From Alkalihalophilus marmarensis DSM 21297 (GTDB lineage Bacteria; Bacillota; Bacilli; Bacillales; Bacillaceae_D), in NCBI RefSeq assembly GCF_000474275.2, contig NZ_ATAE01000037.1, forward strand, positions 53,187 through 117,186: a DNA stretch of 64,000 nucleotides, read 5' to 3'. The position numbers and the translations under genes were made by a program. Position 1 is the stretch's first letter. Each line of letters starts with the position of its first letter. Below, piece after piece: positions 18,709 through 27,939 of the stretch. The notes under the pieces are model-generated. The model saw nothing but the letters and a program-made list of their open reading frames with translations. It made no database searches and was not told where the DNA came from.

Positions 18709-19230
18709 ATGATTTATCCATACGAGGGGAAATGGCCTAAAATTGATGAGAACGCTTTTATTGCTGATTATGTCACAATTACCGGTGATGTTACCATTGG
18801 AGCAATGAGCAGTATATGGTATCAAACTGTCATCCGCGGTGATGTGTCTCCAACCATTATTGGCGAACGTGTGAATATTCAAGATCAATCCATGCTTCAC
18901 CAAAGTCCTAAATACCCGCTTATTATTGAAGATGATGTCACTGTAGGCCACCAGGTCCTCCTGCATAGCTGCACCATTAGAAAAAATGCCCTCATCGGAA
19001 TGGGGTCGATTATTCTTGATGGAGCTGAGATCGGTGAGGGAGCATTTATCGGTGCCGGAAGTCTTGTCCCTCAAGGAAAGAAAATCCCTCCTAATACCCT
19101 CGCATTCGGTCGTCCTGCTAAAGTAGTCCGTGATTTAACAGATGAGGACTTAGCAGACATGGCAAGAATCCGACGGGAATACGTAGAAAAGGGTCAGCAC
19201 TACAAACAAGTACAATCAGAAGGTAAATAA
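18709..19230 (+). CDS. ytoA: Gamma-carbonic-anhydrase-like hexapeptide protein YtoA
   Basis: This 173-residue protein is a left-handed parallel beta-helix of hexapeptide repeats (residues about 20-130). The three His of gamma-class carbonic anhydrases are in SMLHQSP, VGHQV and LLHSC. Length and start MIYPYEGK agree with B. subtilis YtoA. I use ATG 18709: the AAAAGGA site lies ten bases before it and would overlap the upstream GTG at 18700. Catalytic activity for this subgroup is not established; acyltransferase-like roles are an alternative. Confidence 0.82.
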   Translation: MIYPYEGKWPKIDENAFIADYVTITGDVTIGAMSSIWYQTVIRGDVSPTIIGERVNIQDQSMLHQSPKYPLIIEDDVTVGHQVLLHSCTIRKNALIGMGSIILDGAEIGEGAFIGAGSLVPQGKKIPPNTLAFGRPAKVVRDLTDEDLADMARIRREYVEKGQHYKQVQSEGK

Positions 19231-19250
19231 AGAATAAAGAATAAATGATC

Positions 19251-19292
19251 AAAACCTTTTATCTTGCACCCACTCTAGATAGAAGGTTTTTG
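19251..19292 (+). terminator. Terminator after ytoA
   Basis: AAAACCTTTTATCT pairs with AGATAGAAGGTTTT with one mismatch, followed by T's. Confidence 0.8.
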
Positions 19293-19433
19293 TCATGTTC
19301 TCATAGAAGATGACGCCTCCTGTCTAAAATCGTTAAGACGCCTTCACACTTTTAAACAATACATTTACCTTCCCTTGATAGTCACTCAATAATTTCCCTT
19401 TACACTATAAGAAAATAGAGAGGGGGAATGAAG

Positions 19434-19964
19434 ATGATCATAAATAAATCTTGGTTGTATGAAACGGACTGCCAGCTGTTTTATTTAATTAATAAACATA
19501 ACCGCCTCATGCTGCCAATGCAGTATATCACTCACTTGGGCAGTGCTCCATTAACTATTATTCCTTTACTCAGTTTATTGCTTCTCACATCGGGTGATAT
19601 GTTTACAGCCAGTATAGCTGCCATGGCTGCATTAATCACTAGCCACCTTATTGTCATGGTTGTAAAACACCGTACCCCTAGATACAGACCTTATGTATCT
19701 CTCAAAGAAGCCTATGTAGTAAAAAAGCCTTTAAAAGATCATTCATTTCCATCTGGACATACAACAGCAGCCATGGCAGCCTGCACGCCTTTTATATTGA
19801 TGTTCCCAGCCTATTCTATCCTCTTTTTCATTACGTCTTTCCTTGTTGGCATCTCACGCATTAGTCTTGGGCTGCATTACCCTTCTGATGTCATGGCCGG
19901 CTGGGGACTTGGGTTTGTAAGTGGTGTATTTTTTTATGCAGCAGTTGTTGCTTTGATGAGTTGA
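19434..19964 (+). CDS. PAP2-family membrane phosphatase
   Basis: A 176-residue membrane protein with five or six hydrophobic segments and the three PAP2 motifs: KHRTPRYRP, PSGHTT and SRISLGLHYPSDV, the last two holding the catalytic His residues. Such enzymes dephosphorylate lipid phosphates such as undecaprenyl diphosphate or phosphatidylglycerol phosphate. I chose ATG 19434, seven bases after AGGGGG; ATG 19428 is too close to that site. It is followed 20 bases later by a glycosyltransferase gene, so both probably serve envelope lipid or glycolipid metabolism. Confidence 0.85.
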   Translation: MIINKSWLYETDCQLFYLINKHNRLMLPMQYITHLGSAPLTIIPLLSLLLLTSGDMFTASIAAMAALITSHLIVMVVKHRTPRYRPYVSLKEAYVVKKPLKDHSFPSGHTTAAMAACTPFILMFPAYSILFFITSFLVGISRISLGLHYPSDVMAGWGLGFVSGVFFYAAVVALMS

Positions 19965-19984
19965 GATCGATAGGAGGATGAAAG

Positions 19985-21136
19985 ATGAGAATCGCTATAT
20001 TTTCTGATACGTACAGTCCACAGGTAAACGGAGTAGCTAGAACGTTAACGAGACTTGTCAGCCACCTAGAGAAACGAAACGTTGAATACCAATTGTTTAT
20101 CCCTGATCAGCTAGAACATACAGACCCCTTTAAAAGCAACATTCATTCTTTCACAAGCTTTCCCTTTTTCCTCTATCCAGAGTGCAGAGTTGCTTGGCCT
20201 AATATGTTGAGATTAAAAAAAGAACTGCTAGCATTTAATCCAACCGTCCTCCATGTAACCACACCTTTTAACCTTGGATTAGCAGGTGTACACCTCAGCA
20301 AGAAATATCAAATTCCTTTAGTTGGCTCTTATCACACTCATTTTGATCATTACTTGCAATACTATAAACTCACTCTCCTGTCCGACTTGATGTGGTCTTA
20401 CTTAAGATGGTTTTATGCTGATTGTAAGAAGATCCTCGTTCCTTCCATTGAAACAAAGCACCATCTTGCATCTAAAAAATTTAACCATCTTGATATATGG
20501 AGCCGAGGTGTAGATTGCCTGCAGTTCTCACCCTCAAAGAAAGAAGGATATTTATATGACCTCTACAATATAGAACAAAAATTTGTTCTCCTATATGTTG
20601 GCCGTATGGCACCCGAAAAAGATCTTGCAACCATGAAAAAGATTATGCGACAGCTTCCTAAAGAGATATGTGAAAATGTTCATTGGATCTATGTTGGAGA
20701 TGGGCCGATGCTATCTGAAATGAAGTCTGAGTTCCAATGTGATCAAGTGACCTTTACAGGGTATTTAAACGGCGAAGCTCTCTCAGCACTATACGCTTTA
20801 GCCGACTTATTCATTTTCCCTTCCCAAACGGAGACGTTCGGTAATGTCGTATTAGAAGCTTTGGCTTCAGGAACACCAGCTATTGTTGCTGATAAAGGAG
20901 GCGTTAGAGAAATTGTGGCGCATGAAAAAACAGGTATGATTTGTAAGTCTGGTAATGCCGAATCTTTTGTTCAAGCCATTACTAAGCTCCTCTCCTCTCC
21001 TAGTCAGCGGCTTGAGATGGGATATGCAGCAAGAACGTATGCCTTATCCCAATCATGGGATTCTATTTTTGACAGTTTATTATCAGATTATAAAAAAGTC
21101 AGCATTGGTTCATTCGATAAAAGATCCCTTGCCTAA
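19985..21136 (+). CDS. GT4-family glycosyltransferase
   Basis: This 383-residue protein has the GT-B fold of family GT4. The N-terminal domain starts MRIAIFSDTYSPQVNGVART, the acceptor-binding GSYHTHFDHYL is near residue 115, and the C-terminal domain has YVGRMAPEKDL, FIFPSQTETFGNVVLEALASG and the nucleotide-sugar Glu motif. It resembles MgtA-type alpha-mannosyl/glucosyltransferases that act on diacylglycerol lipids, but donor and acceptor cannot be read from the sequence. AGGAGG precedes the ATG. Co-transcribed with the PAP2 gene. Confidence 0.82.
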   Translation: MRIAIFSDTYSPQVNGVARTLTRLVSHLEKRNVEYQLFIPDQLEHTDPFKSNIHSFTSFPFFLYPECRVAWPNMLRLKKELLAFNPTVLHVTTPFNLGLAGVHLSKKYQIPLVGSYHTHFDHYLQYYKLTLLSDLMWSYLRWFYADCKKILVPSIETKHHLASKKFNHLDIWSRGVDCLQFSPSKKEGYLYDLYNIEQKFVLLYVGRMAPEKDLATMKKIMRQLPKEICENVHWIYVGDGPMLSEMKSEFQCDQVTFTGYLNGEALSALYALADLFIFPSQTETFGNVVLEALASGTPAIVADKGGVREIVAHEKTGMICKSGNAESFVQAITKLLSSPSQRLEMGYAARTYALSQSWDSIFDSLLSDYKKVSIGSFDKRSLA

Positions 21137-21223
21137 CCACTCTCTCCTTCAATCATCACCACTTTCTAGGCGTGAGCATAGTGTAATAAAGAGTTAACTG
21201 ATCTTTTGCTAAGGAGTGGGAGA

Positions 21224-21517
21224 ATGTATTATTACGATCCAATGTTTGAACAGATGGAGAGGCAAGGACCACCTGGGCCACCTCCGCAGATGACGCCTCA
21301 GCTTCTAAGCGGTCCTCAAGCTTTCGCGGTGGATCCTGGAGCCATTAATCGCTGTTTATTTCGATTTACATTTATCCGCCTAACAAATGGTGAAACGTTT
21401 TGGTTCTTCCCAACATTTGTAGGCCGAAACTCAGTTGCTGGCTATCGATGGTGGTTTTTCCGCTGGGTAAATTTCGGAATTGATCTAAGAAGAATTTCAT
21501 CTTTTCAATGTGTATAA
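21224..21517 (+). CDS. Small conserved protein with Pro-rich N-terminus, unknown function
   Basis: A 97-residue protein. Residues 1-25 hold Tyr, Met and a run of Pro-Gly (GPPGPPPQM); the rest is an aromatic-rich domain with FWFFPTFVGRNSVAGYRW and FGIDLRRISSFQC. I have a memory of similar small proteins in other Bacillus genomes, but no function. AAGGAG lies seven bases before ATG 21224. It ends in a 20-bp perfect terminator. The Pro/aromatic composition suggests a surface or coat protein, which is only a guess. Confidence 0.6.
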   Translation: MYYYDPMFEQMERQGPPGPPPQMTPQLLSGPQAFAVDPGAINRCLFRFTFIRLTNGETFWFFPTFVGRNSVAGYRWWFFRWVNFGIDLRRISSFQCV

Positions 21518-21560
21518 GAAAAAAAGTACCTGTTTTGGGGCAGGTACTTTTTTTCTTATA
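21513..21560. terminator. 20-bp perfect terminator hairpin
   Basis: Arms 21513-21532 and 21541-21560 pair without mismatch around an 8-base loop. The left arm overlaps the last codons of the small gene before it. Confidence 0.92.
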
Positions 21561-21596
21561 CATGAATAACAATGATTCTTATTCTCAATACTAAGA

Positions 21597-21635
21597 GTAT
21601 AAAAAGAAGGCACGGAGAATGCCCTCTTTTTATAC
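21597..21635. terminator. Terminator of the DUF1540 gene
   Basis: GTATAAAAAGA-A-GGCA pairs with TGCC-C-TCTTTTTATAC; it sits three bases past the stop on the reverse strand. Confidence 0.8.
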
Positions 21636-21637
21636 TT

Positions 21638-21790
21638 TTAGCTTGGTTCGAACGTTTTACAATCCGTCTCTTCTTGACGATCTGCTTGTTTCCCTTTATG
21701 ACTGATTACATAGATCTTATCCGCTGCACATTGGTTACCATGCGACCAATGTACACAATTGTTCACTTCACATAAAACATCTTGTGCCAT
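21638..21790 (-). CDS. DUF1540-type small Cys-rich protein
   Basis: A 50-residue reading frame on the reverse strand, start MAQDVLCEVNNCVHW, with four Cys (C7, C12, C21, C44). The pattern CxVxNCxxW...NxCxAxxIxV...TDCxTF is that of DUF1540 proteins, short predicted metal-binding proteins common in Firmicutes and often near sporulation genes. GGAGGTG lies about eight bases before the ATG and a terminator follows directly, so it is a real gene. Function unknown. Confidence 0.82.
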   Translation of the reverse strand: MAQDVLCEVNNCVHWSHGNQCAADKIYVISHKGKQADRQEETDCKTFEPS

Positions 21791-21895
21791 ATTAGTCCAC
21801 CTCCCTCTTACTGCCTAGTTTGGCCTTTTTTGAAGAGAAGCATACCTCGAAGTGTTTCTATAAATTGCTATACCCCGTTTATGGAAACTAAAACA

Positions 21896-21935
21896 AAAAG
21901 CACAATCTCTCAAATAAGAAATTGTGCTTTTTTGT
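21896..21935 (-). terminator. Terminator after metK
   Basis: Arms AAAAGCACAAT / ATTGTGCTTTT with T runs on both sides, just past the metK stop. Confidence 0.85.
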
Positions 21936-21958
21936 ATTTCCTTTAATAAAACTGTAAA

Positions 21959-23164
21959 TTAAAGTCCTGCTTGTTCTTTAAGAACAGACGCTTTATCCGT
22001 TTGCTCCCATGGAAGCTCAATATCTGTACGTCCAAAGTGTCCGTATGCTGCTGTTTGCTTATAAATAGGACGACGAAGGTCAAGCATTTTAATGATGCCA
22101 GCAGGACGAAGGTCAAAGTTATCACGAACTAATGAAACAAGTGTTTCTTCAGAAACTTTACCTGTACCAAATGTATCAATTGAAATTGACACCGGCTGAG
22201 CAACACCGATTGCATATGCAAGCTGCACTTCACACTTATCAGCTAATCCAGCTGCAACAATGTTTTTCGCTACATAACGAGCTGCATAAGCACCTGAGCG
22301 GTCAACTTTTGTTGCATCTTTACCAGAGAATGCACCGCCGCCGTGACGAGCATATCCACCGTAAGTATCTACAATAATTTTACGTCCAGTTAAACCAGCA
22401 TCCCCTTGAGGTCCTCCAATAACAAAGCGTCCTGTTGGGTTAATGAAGTATTTCGTATCCTCATCAAGCAGTTCAGCAGGTACAACCGGCTTAATTACAT
22501 ACTCTTTTAAGTTGCGTTGAATTTGCTCAAGAGTTACTTCTGGATGATGTTGAGTTGAGATAACAATCGTATCAATACGAGCTGGTTTTCCGTCCTCATC
22601 ATATTCCACTGTCACTTGAGTTTTCCCATCTGGACGTAAGTAAGGAAGAATTTCTTCTTTACGTACTTCAGTTAAGCGGCGAGCTAGTTTATGACTTAAT
22701 GAAATAGGAAGCGGCATAAGTTCTTTTGTTTCGTTATTTGCATAACCAAACATTAAACCTTGGTCACCTGCACCAATTGCTTCAATTTCTGCATCAGTCA
22801 TTTGTCCTTCGCGAGCTTCTAATGCTTGGTCAACACCAGCTGCGATATCTGCTGATTGCTCATCAATTGATGTTAAAACAGCACAAGTCTCTGCATCGAA
22901 ACCATATTTAGCACGTGTGTAACCAATTCCTTTGATCGTCTCACGAACGACTTTAGGGATATCTACATATGTGTTTGTAGTAATCTCACCCGCAACTAAA
23001 ACTAAACCAGTTGTTACAGATGTTTCACAAGCTACACGAGCATTAGGATCTTTCGCTAAGATCTCATCAAGAATCGCATCAGAGATTTGATCACTAATTT
23101 TATCTGGATGACCTTCTGTTACTGATTCTGATGTAAATAAACGACGACTTTGCTTTTCTACCAT
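21959..23164 (-). CDS. metK: S-adenosylmethionine synthetase
   Basis: This 401-residue cytosolic enzyme makes S-adenosylmethionine from ATP and methionine. Signature [17 protein letters not shown] is near residue 17, [12 protein letters not shown] is near residue 120, and [16 protein letters not shown] is the P-loop-like motif near residue 270. I place the start at ATG 23164 with AGGAGG before it. The frame stays open upstream for over 100 codons, but that stretch is the SAM riboswitch and promoter, not protein. Expression should fall when SAM is plentiful. Confidence 0.97.
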   Translation of the reverse strand: MVEKQSRRLFTSESVTEGHPDKISDQISDAILDEILAKDPNARVACETSVTTGLVLVAGEITTNTYVDIPKVVRETIKGIGYTRAKYGFDAETCAVLTSIDEQSADIAAGVDQALEAREGQMTDAEIEAIGAGDQGLMFGYANNETKELMPLPISLSHKLARRLTEVRKEEILPYLRPDGKTQVTVEYDEDGKPARIDTIVISTQHHPEVTLEQIQRNLKEYVIKPVVPAELLDEDTKYFINPTGRFVIGGPQGDAGLTGRKIIVDTYGGYARHGGGAFSGKDATKVDRSGAYAARYVAKNIVAAGLADKCEVQLAYAIGVAQPVSISIDTFGTGKVSEETLVSLVRDNFDLRPAGIIKMLDLRRPIYKQTAAYGHFGRTDIELPWEQTDKASVLKEQAGL

Positions 23165-23276
23165 GTTCAAATTCCTCCTATGCAGACAACTACAACGGTT
23201 GTGTGCGAATGATTTGAGACGGCACTCGTTTCTCATCCAATGGGTGATAAAACGGTTTAAGACGTGTATAAACGTA

Positions 23277-23306
23277 GAAAACCCCATTCCATCGAGGAAA
23301 AGGGTT
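23277..23306 (-). terminator. Terminator of the metK SAM riboswitch
   Basis: On the reverse strand AACCC..TTCC pairs with GGAA..GGGTT around a short loop, followed by TTTTC. It lies between riboswitch and metK, as expected for the expression platform. Confidence 0.75.
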
Positions 23307-23324
23307 GAAATGTTTACCTTTCGC

Positions 23325-23437
23325 CTCTTATCGTTCAAGGCAGCTGCCTTGCAGGTTAGCACCTTTTCACTCGTTTGGCATGAGTGTTGGTTGCTGGGTT
23401 TCTTCGGGCCTGTCCCTCCACCTACTCTGGATAAGAG
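23325..23437 (-). ncRNA. SAM-I (S-box) riboswitch of metK
   Basis: The outer P1 arms CTCTTATC (23437-23430) and GATAAGAG (23332-23325) enclose the S-box core: AGGTGGAGGGACAGGCCC, GAAGAAACCCAGCAACC and AAGGTGCTAACCTGC with GGCA. These are the conserved parts of the SAM-I aptamer. SAM binding stabilises the aptamer and favours the terminator downstream, which lowers metK transcription. Confidence 0.96.
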
Positions 23438-23453
23438 TATCCGTTCGCGACAT

Positions 23454-23482
23454 ATCATAACGTACATAGAATCCTCTGTCAA
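23454..23482 (-). promoter_or_regulatory. Sigma-A promoter of metK
   Basis: TTGACA (23482-23477), 17 bases, TATGAT (23459-23454), placed directly before the SAM riboswitch. Confidence 0.9.
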
Positions 23483-23900
23483 CACCGTCCGAAAATTCAC
23501 TAATATTCATACTTTTAGTCGGAGTAGAACTCGTTTATAATGAGTTATACTATTCATTAATTAATGTCATTTTACTTTCATCACTATCTAGATTAAACCG
23601 TTTTCTTCTATATAGTATTATGCTTCTTCCAGAATTCATCTCTTCATATTTTATGGACTTATTCATTTAAAGTCTTCTTCATTTTCGTCTCAAATCGTTA
23701 GAACTAACACCTTTTCCCCTTTGGCCCTTTCCATACCAAAAGGGCGGCTTTTGGTTCATTGCATCATTTTTCAAAAAAACTTTCACATTAGTATAGACTA
23801 ATAGATATAATGTGTTATACTAATTGACATAGAAACGATGACAAGTACCAAATACCAATAAAAAGTTAAATTACTTTAAATAGGAAAGGGTTTTGCGACA
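23483..23900. other. Intergenic region between metK and pckA promoters
   Basis: No gene is seen. A short hairpin CCAAAAG-ggcgg-CTTTTGG lies near 23738-23756. The pckA promoter and operator candidates are at 23782-23823. Confidence 0.5.
23782..23823 (+). promoter_or_regulatory. pckA promoter with overlapping inverted repeat (candidate CcpN site)
   Basis: TTCACA (23782-23787), 18 bases, TATAAT (23806-23811) looks like a sigma-A promoter. TTAGTATA (23788-23795) and TATACTAA (23816-23823) form a perfect 8-bp inverted repeat that brackets the -10 box. TGTGTTATACT (23811-23821) fits the CcpN consensus TRTGHYATAYW as I recall it. CcpN represses pckA on glucose in B. subtilis. Repressor identity here is inference. 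Confidence 0.55.
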
Positions 23901-25487
23901 ATGACTACTTTAAGCCTTACATCAGAACTTGACCAATTATTGAAAAGTGAGCAGACACACCATGATTTACCGATCTCGGCATTAGTTGAAAAATCACTGA
24001 TGCGTAAAGAAGGTAAATTAACAGCTTCTGGTGCATTAAGCGTTGAGACTGGTACGTACACAGGACGTTCGCCAAAAGATAAGTTCATTGTCAACGAGCC
24101 AAGTGTAGCCGACAAAATTGCATGGGGCCCTGTTAATCAGCCAATCGAGAAGGATGTATTTACGAAGCTTTACAAAAAAGTGCTGGCCCACCTTGGAACG
24201 AAAGAAGAATTATTTGTTTCAAAGGGATATGCTGGGGCTGATAAAAACTTCCGTCTTTCTTTAAAAGTTGTAAATGAATTTGCATGGCATCAAGCTTTTG
24301 CTAGACAATTATTTATCCGTCCAACTGCTGAGGAATTGAATCAAGAAACAATTGCAGACTTTACGATTGTTTCAGCACCAACGTTTAAAGCTGATCCTGC
24401 AGTAGATGGAACTCGCTCTGAAACATTCATTATTATTTCATTTGAAGAACGTATCGTTTTAATTGGAGGAACTGAATATGCAGGTGAAATGAAAAAATCT
24501 ATTTTCTCTGTAATGAACTTCATGCTCCCTGAACAAAACGTTCTTTCAATGCACTGCTCTGCCAATGCAGGAAAAGAAGGCGATGTTGCTTTATTCTTTG
24601 GCTTATCAGGTACAGGTAAAACTACCTTATCTGCTGACCCGAATCGTTACTTAATTGGAGATGATGAGCACGGCTGGTCATCTAACGGTGTATTTAATAT
24701 TGAGGGCGGCTGCTATGCAAAATGCATTAACCTTTCTGAAGAGAAAGAACCGCAAATCTGGAATGCGATTCGTTTTGGATCCGTTCTTGAAAACGTTGTC
24801 GTAGATGAAAAGACAGCATCACCTGATTTTGACAACACGGTTTTAACAGAAAATACACGTGCTGCTTACCCGCTTGAAGCGATTCCTAATGCACTTACAC
24901 CAAGTGTTGCAGGTCATCCGAATACAATTATCTTTTTAACGGCTGATGCTTTTGGCGTATTGCCACCAATCAGCAAATTAACAAAAGAACAAGCAATGTA
25001 CCATTTCTTATCTGGCTACACTAGTAAGTTAGCTGGAACAGAGCGCGGGGTTACATCACCAGAAGCAACGTTCTCAACATGCTTTGGTGCACCGTTCTTA
25101 CCACTTCCTGCAGCTCGTTATGCAGAAATGTTAGGCGAGAAGATCTCCCAGCATGATGTTCAAGTATTTCTAGTGAATACTGGATGGTCTGGCGGTCCAT
25201 ACGGTGTCGGCAAACGCATGAACCTGCCGTACACTCGTGCAATGATTCAAGCTGCATTGCAAGGTGAGCTTCGTCAAACAGAAACAGCAGTTGACCCAAT
25301 TTTTGGTCTGCACGTCCCACTTCACTGCCCAGGTGTGCCTGATGAAGTTCTACACCCGCGTGATACATGGACAGATAAAGCTGCGTATGATGAAAAGGCA
25401 AAACAACTTGCTGCTGACTTCCAAGAAAACTTCAAGAAATTTGAAAATGTCAGCGACGAGATCAAATCTGCAGGACCAACATTATAA
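23901..25487 (+). CDS. pckA: Phosphoenolpyruvate carboxykinase (ATP)
   Basis: A 528-residue cytosolic enzyme converting oxaloacetate and ATP to phosphoenolpyruvate, the entry step of gluconeogenesis. The kinase P-loop [11 protein letters not shown] is at residues about 234-244; IGDDEHGWS and [11 protein letters not shown] bind metal and oxaloacetate, and RYAEMLG and [10 protein letters not shown] are in the C-terminal domain. The full length matches the ATP-dependent family. AGGAAAGG lies ahead of the ATG. It is divergent from metK, as in B. subtilis, and has a candidate glucose-responsive operator at its promoter. Confidence 0.97.
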   Translation: MTTLSLTSELDQLLKSEQTHHDLPISALVEKSLMRKEGKLTASGALSVETGTYTGRSPKDKFIVNEPSVADKIAWGPVNQPIEKDVFTKLYKKVLAHLGTKEELFVSKGYAGADKNFRLSLKVVNEFAWHQAFARQLFIRPTAEELNQETIADFTIVSAPTFKADPAVDGTRSETFIIISFEERIVLIGGTEYAGEMKKSIFSVMNFMLPEQNVLSMHCSANAGKEGDVALFFGLSGTGKTTLSADPNRYLIGDDEHGWSSNGVFNIEGGCYAKCINLSEEKEPQIWNAIRFGSVLENVVVDEKTASPDFDNTVLTENTRAAYPLEAIPNALTPSVAGHPNTIIFLTADAFGVLPPISKLTKEQAMYHFLSGYTSKLAGTERGVTSPEATFSTCFGAPFLPLPAARYAEMLGEKISQHDVQVFLVNTGWSGGPYGVGKRMNLPYTRAMIQAALQGELRQTETAVDPIFGLHVPLHCPGVPDEVLHPRDTWTDKAAYDEKAKQLAADFQENFKKFENVSDEIKSAGPTL

Positions 25488-25513
25488 TCCCATTATTAAT
25501 CATACTTTTCCCA

Positions 25514-25551
25514 CTAAAAGCCAAGTCGCCTTACACGACTTGGCTTTTTAG
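25514..25551. terminator. Bidirectional terminator after pckA
   Basis: CTAAAAGCCAAGTCG pairs with CGACTTGGCTTTTTAG; flanked by T on one side and A on the other, between convergent genes. Confidence 0.9.
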
Positions 25552-25567
25552 TATCTTATTTTGTTTA

Positions 25568-25873
25568 CTATTTACCCTGCATTCCTTCCTTGACATGGGT
25601 CAGCTTATCCTTTATCGACACACCATCTTCGTGGTAATGAAGCTTGATATTCGTTAACACATCGCTTGCCCCTTCATCAATACCAACTTGCTGTGCTGAT
25701 TTGATCACATTAAATACATCATCAATACTTCCTTCTATTACCGTTTCCATCGGTCCTACATGATAGGTGAGTCCAGAGTTTTGAACAACCTCTACAATCT
25801 TTGGAATCACACCGTCCGTATCAACATCTTTCCCGTTCGGTAATACTTGAAATCCTGCTGTTACAGTTGCCAT
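25568..25873 (-). CDS. Thiamine-binding-type protein, MTH1187/YqgV family
   Basis: This 101-residue protein has a ferredoxin-like fold pattern (MATVTAGFQVLPNG, GLTYHVGPMETVIEG, IKLHYHED) of the MTH1187/YkoF-like group (DUF77). Relatives such as B. subtilis YqgV are annotated as thiamine-binding. I chose the second ATG (25873), eight bases after AAAGGATG; the ATG at 25882 directly abuts that site. It lies about 1 kb from an ABC importer of the SsuABC/ThiXYZ type, which could carry the same ligand or a precursor. Confidence 0.7.
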   Translation of the reverse strand: MATVTAGFQVLPNGKDVDTDGVIPKIVEVVQNSGLTYHVGPMETVIEGSIDDVFNVIKSAQQVGIDEGASDVLTNIKLHYHEDGVSIKDKLTHVKEGMQGK

Positions 25874-25951
25874 TAATCTCATCCTTTCATGTTAGCGTAT
25901 ATGTTTCTCTAACCGTTTTATTAAATTTCCAAACATATTCCACTAAAACAC

Positions 25952-25980
25952 AAAAAAACACCGACCTGAATAAGTCGGTG
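25952..25980 (-). terminator. Terminator after ytmA
   Basis: CACCGAC / GTCGGTG stem with T7 on the reverse strand, touching the ytmA stop. Confidence 0.85.
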
Positions 25981-25981
25981 A

Positions 25982-26788
25982 TTAACCAAGTCCGTGTTTT
26001 CGTTGCGCTTTTAGCCACTTCCCTGCCTCTGTCAGAATTCTCTGTTGTTCTTTTGCAGGAAAATGATGAGTGTAATCAGGGTAATACCAAGCATCAACTT
26101 TTTTATTTACCTGATTTAGAGCCTGCTCCAGTCTATAAGCATGCTCAATTGATACATGCTCATCTTTCATCCCGTGGATAATTAAAACAGAAGATTGAAG
26201 ATCCTGCAGTTGATCCAAGGGTGTTCGGTCTACATATCTCTCTGGATATTTATTTGGTGTCCCTCCTATCACTCTCTTCATCATCCTTCTTAAATCGACT
26301 CGTTCCTCATACGTTAAAAACATATCCGTCACACCATTCCAGCTGATAAGAGAAGCAACTCTCTTATTGTGCAGTGCAGTTAAAAGTGCCATGACTCCCC
26401 CTCTTGAGAATCCAATAAGGTGGATGCTATCGGGGTCAACAGTTGGATGACTGAATAGGATATCACAAGCTGTATGTGCATCTTCTCGATCTTCCCCTGC
26501 AAAATCTTCCTGTCCCTCTCCCCCTTTATTGCCACGATAAAATGGAGCAATGACGACAAATCCTTCGGCTGCCCATTGAATCACCCGCTGAACTCGAACC
26601 ATCCCAACATTTTTTATGCCCCCTCTTAAATAAACAAGTCCCGGAAGCTTCTCACGAGTGAGCGTTCGCGGTTCGGCTAAATATCCCTTTACTTGCAACC
26701 CATCACTTATGTATGTAATTAAATACAATGAAATGGAGGAGTGAGGGGATGGTACTTTTTGTTTATCGATGATCATTTTGCACATCAT
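25982..26788 (-). CDS. ytmA: Alpha/beta hydrolase, YtmA-like (prolyl oligopeptidase type)
   Basis: A 268-residue hydrolase with YLRGGIKNVGMVR, the nucleophile elbow GFSRGG (Ser near residue 128), then the acid in HGMKDEHVS and His in YTHHFP. It closely resembles B. subtilis YtmA, including EDFAGEDREDA and RRMMKRVIGGTP. AGAGGTG supports the ATG at 26788; a third ATG four codons in would match the B. subtilis start but lacks good spacing. Substrate unknown; peptidase or esterase activity is possible. Confidence 0.8.
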   Translation of the reverse strand: MMCKMIIDKQKVPSPHSSISLYLITYISDGLQVKGYLAEPRTLTREKLPGLVYLRGGIKNVGMVRVQRVIQWAAEGFVVIAPFYRGNKGGEGQEDFAGEDREDAHTACDILFSHPTVDPDSIHLIGFSRGGVMALLTALHNKRVASLISWNGVTDMFLTYEERVDLRRMMKRVIGGTPNKYPERYVDRTPLDQLQDLQSSVLIIHGMKDEHVSIEHAYRLEQALNQVNKKVDAWYYPDYTHHFPAKEQQRILTEAGKWLKAQRKHGLG

Positions 26789-26930
26789 GCCTTCACCTCT
26801 TTCATATCGTTTCTAGCATACCAATCCCGCTTTTAAAACACCAATCATCTAGTATGTGATGGGCATACACACATTTATGTTTTCCTACATAAGATATTTC
26901 AAGATTCACATGATGAGGAGTTGACATGCA

Positions 26931-27926
26931 ATGAAACTGAAAAAATGGATATGGCTCCCGTTACTTATCAGTCTGATCCTTATTTCTATTAGCTGTTCAT
27001 TTGGAAATGGTTCTAATGAAAAAGTAAGAGTAGCTGAAGTGACCCGGTCTATCTTTTATGCCCCTCTTTATGCCGCAATGGCACAAGGTTATTTTGAAGA
27101 AGAAGGAATTGATCTTGAGTTAACCACTGCTTGGGGCGGAGATAAAACAATGACTGCGTTATTATCTGACGGCGCTGATATTGCACTCGTTGGGGCTGAG
27201 ACATCGATATATGTCTATGCACAAAATGCCTCTGATCCTGTTATTAACTTTGCCGGACTTACCCAAACAGATGGCACATTTCTTGTAGCTAGAGAACCGA
27301 CTGATGAGTTTCATTGGGATGATTTAAAAGGCAGTACGTTCCTCGGTCAACGTAAAGGCGGCATGCCGCAAATGGTAGGCGAGCATGTATTAAGACAGCA
27401 TGGAATTGACCCTAGGAAAGACTTAAACTTGCTGCAGCATATCGATTTTGGAAACATCCCGAGTGCTTTTGCTTCTGGTACAGGTGATTATGTTCAATTA
27501 TTCGAGCCTCAAGCAACGTTGTTTGAAAATGAAGGATTAGGCCATATTGTTGCCTCATTTGGTGAAGAGTCTGGAGAGGTTCCATACACGGTCTTTATGA
27601 CCAAAGAAAGTACCCTTACGAATAACAACGAAATGATTGAACGCTTTACCCGTGCACTATACAAAGGACAACAATGGGTAAGTGAACAACCTCCTGAAAT
27701 CATCGCTGCGACCATTGTAACCTTTTTTGAAGATACGCCGGTTGATGTTGTCACTCAAGTAGTAGAGCGCTATAAGGAACAAGGGTCTTATGCAACGGAT
27801 CCTTTCTTATCATCAGGTGCTTGGGACAATTTACAAACGATCATGGATGCATCAGGGGAGCTGCCATTGTATGTTGAATACGAAGAGCTGGTAAACGCCC
27901 AAATTGCAGAATCGATCGTAGAGTAA
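26931..27926 (+). CDS. ytlA: ABC transporter substrate-binding lipoprotein, YtlA-like
   Basis: This 331-residue protein has a signal peptide ending in a lipobox (LISISC, Cys near residue 22), so it is lipid-anchored outside the membrane. The rest is the NMT1/SsuA/THI5-like solute-binding fold: RSIFYAPLYAAMAQGYFEEEGIDLEL and GGDKTMTALLSDGADIALVG are typical. It heads a three-gene importer operon (binding protein, ATPase, permease). The family carries sulfonates, nitrate/taurine-like compounds or thiamine precursors; the neighbouring thiamine-binding-type gene hints at the last. Confidence 0.8.
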   Translation: MKLKKWIWLPLLISLILISISCSFGNGSNEKVRVAEVTRSIFYAPLYAAMAQGYFEEEGIDLELTTAWGGDKTMTALLSDGADIALVGAETSIYVYAQNASDPVINFAGLTQTDGTFLVAREPTDEFHWDDLKGSTFLGQRKGGMPQMVGEHVLRQHGIDPRKDLNLLQHIDFGNIPSAFASGTGDYVQLFEPQATLFENEGLGHIVASFGEESGEVPYTVFMTKESTLTNNNEMIERFTRALYKGQQWVSEQPPEIIAATIVTFFEDTPVDVVTQVVERYKEQGSYATDPFLSSGAWDNLQTIMDASGELPLYVEYEELVNAQIAESIVE

Positions 27927-27939
27927 GGTGGTTAGACCG

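Noticed and set aside
21959..23500. A longer MetK of 513 residues
   Set aside because: The extra N-terminal stretch is the SAM riboswitch, its terminator and the promoter read in frame. The ribosome site lies before ATG 23164.
26789..26930. TPP riboswitch before ytlA
   Set aside because: I looked for the thi-box core (CUGAGA and ACCUGAUCUGG-like) and did not find it.
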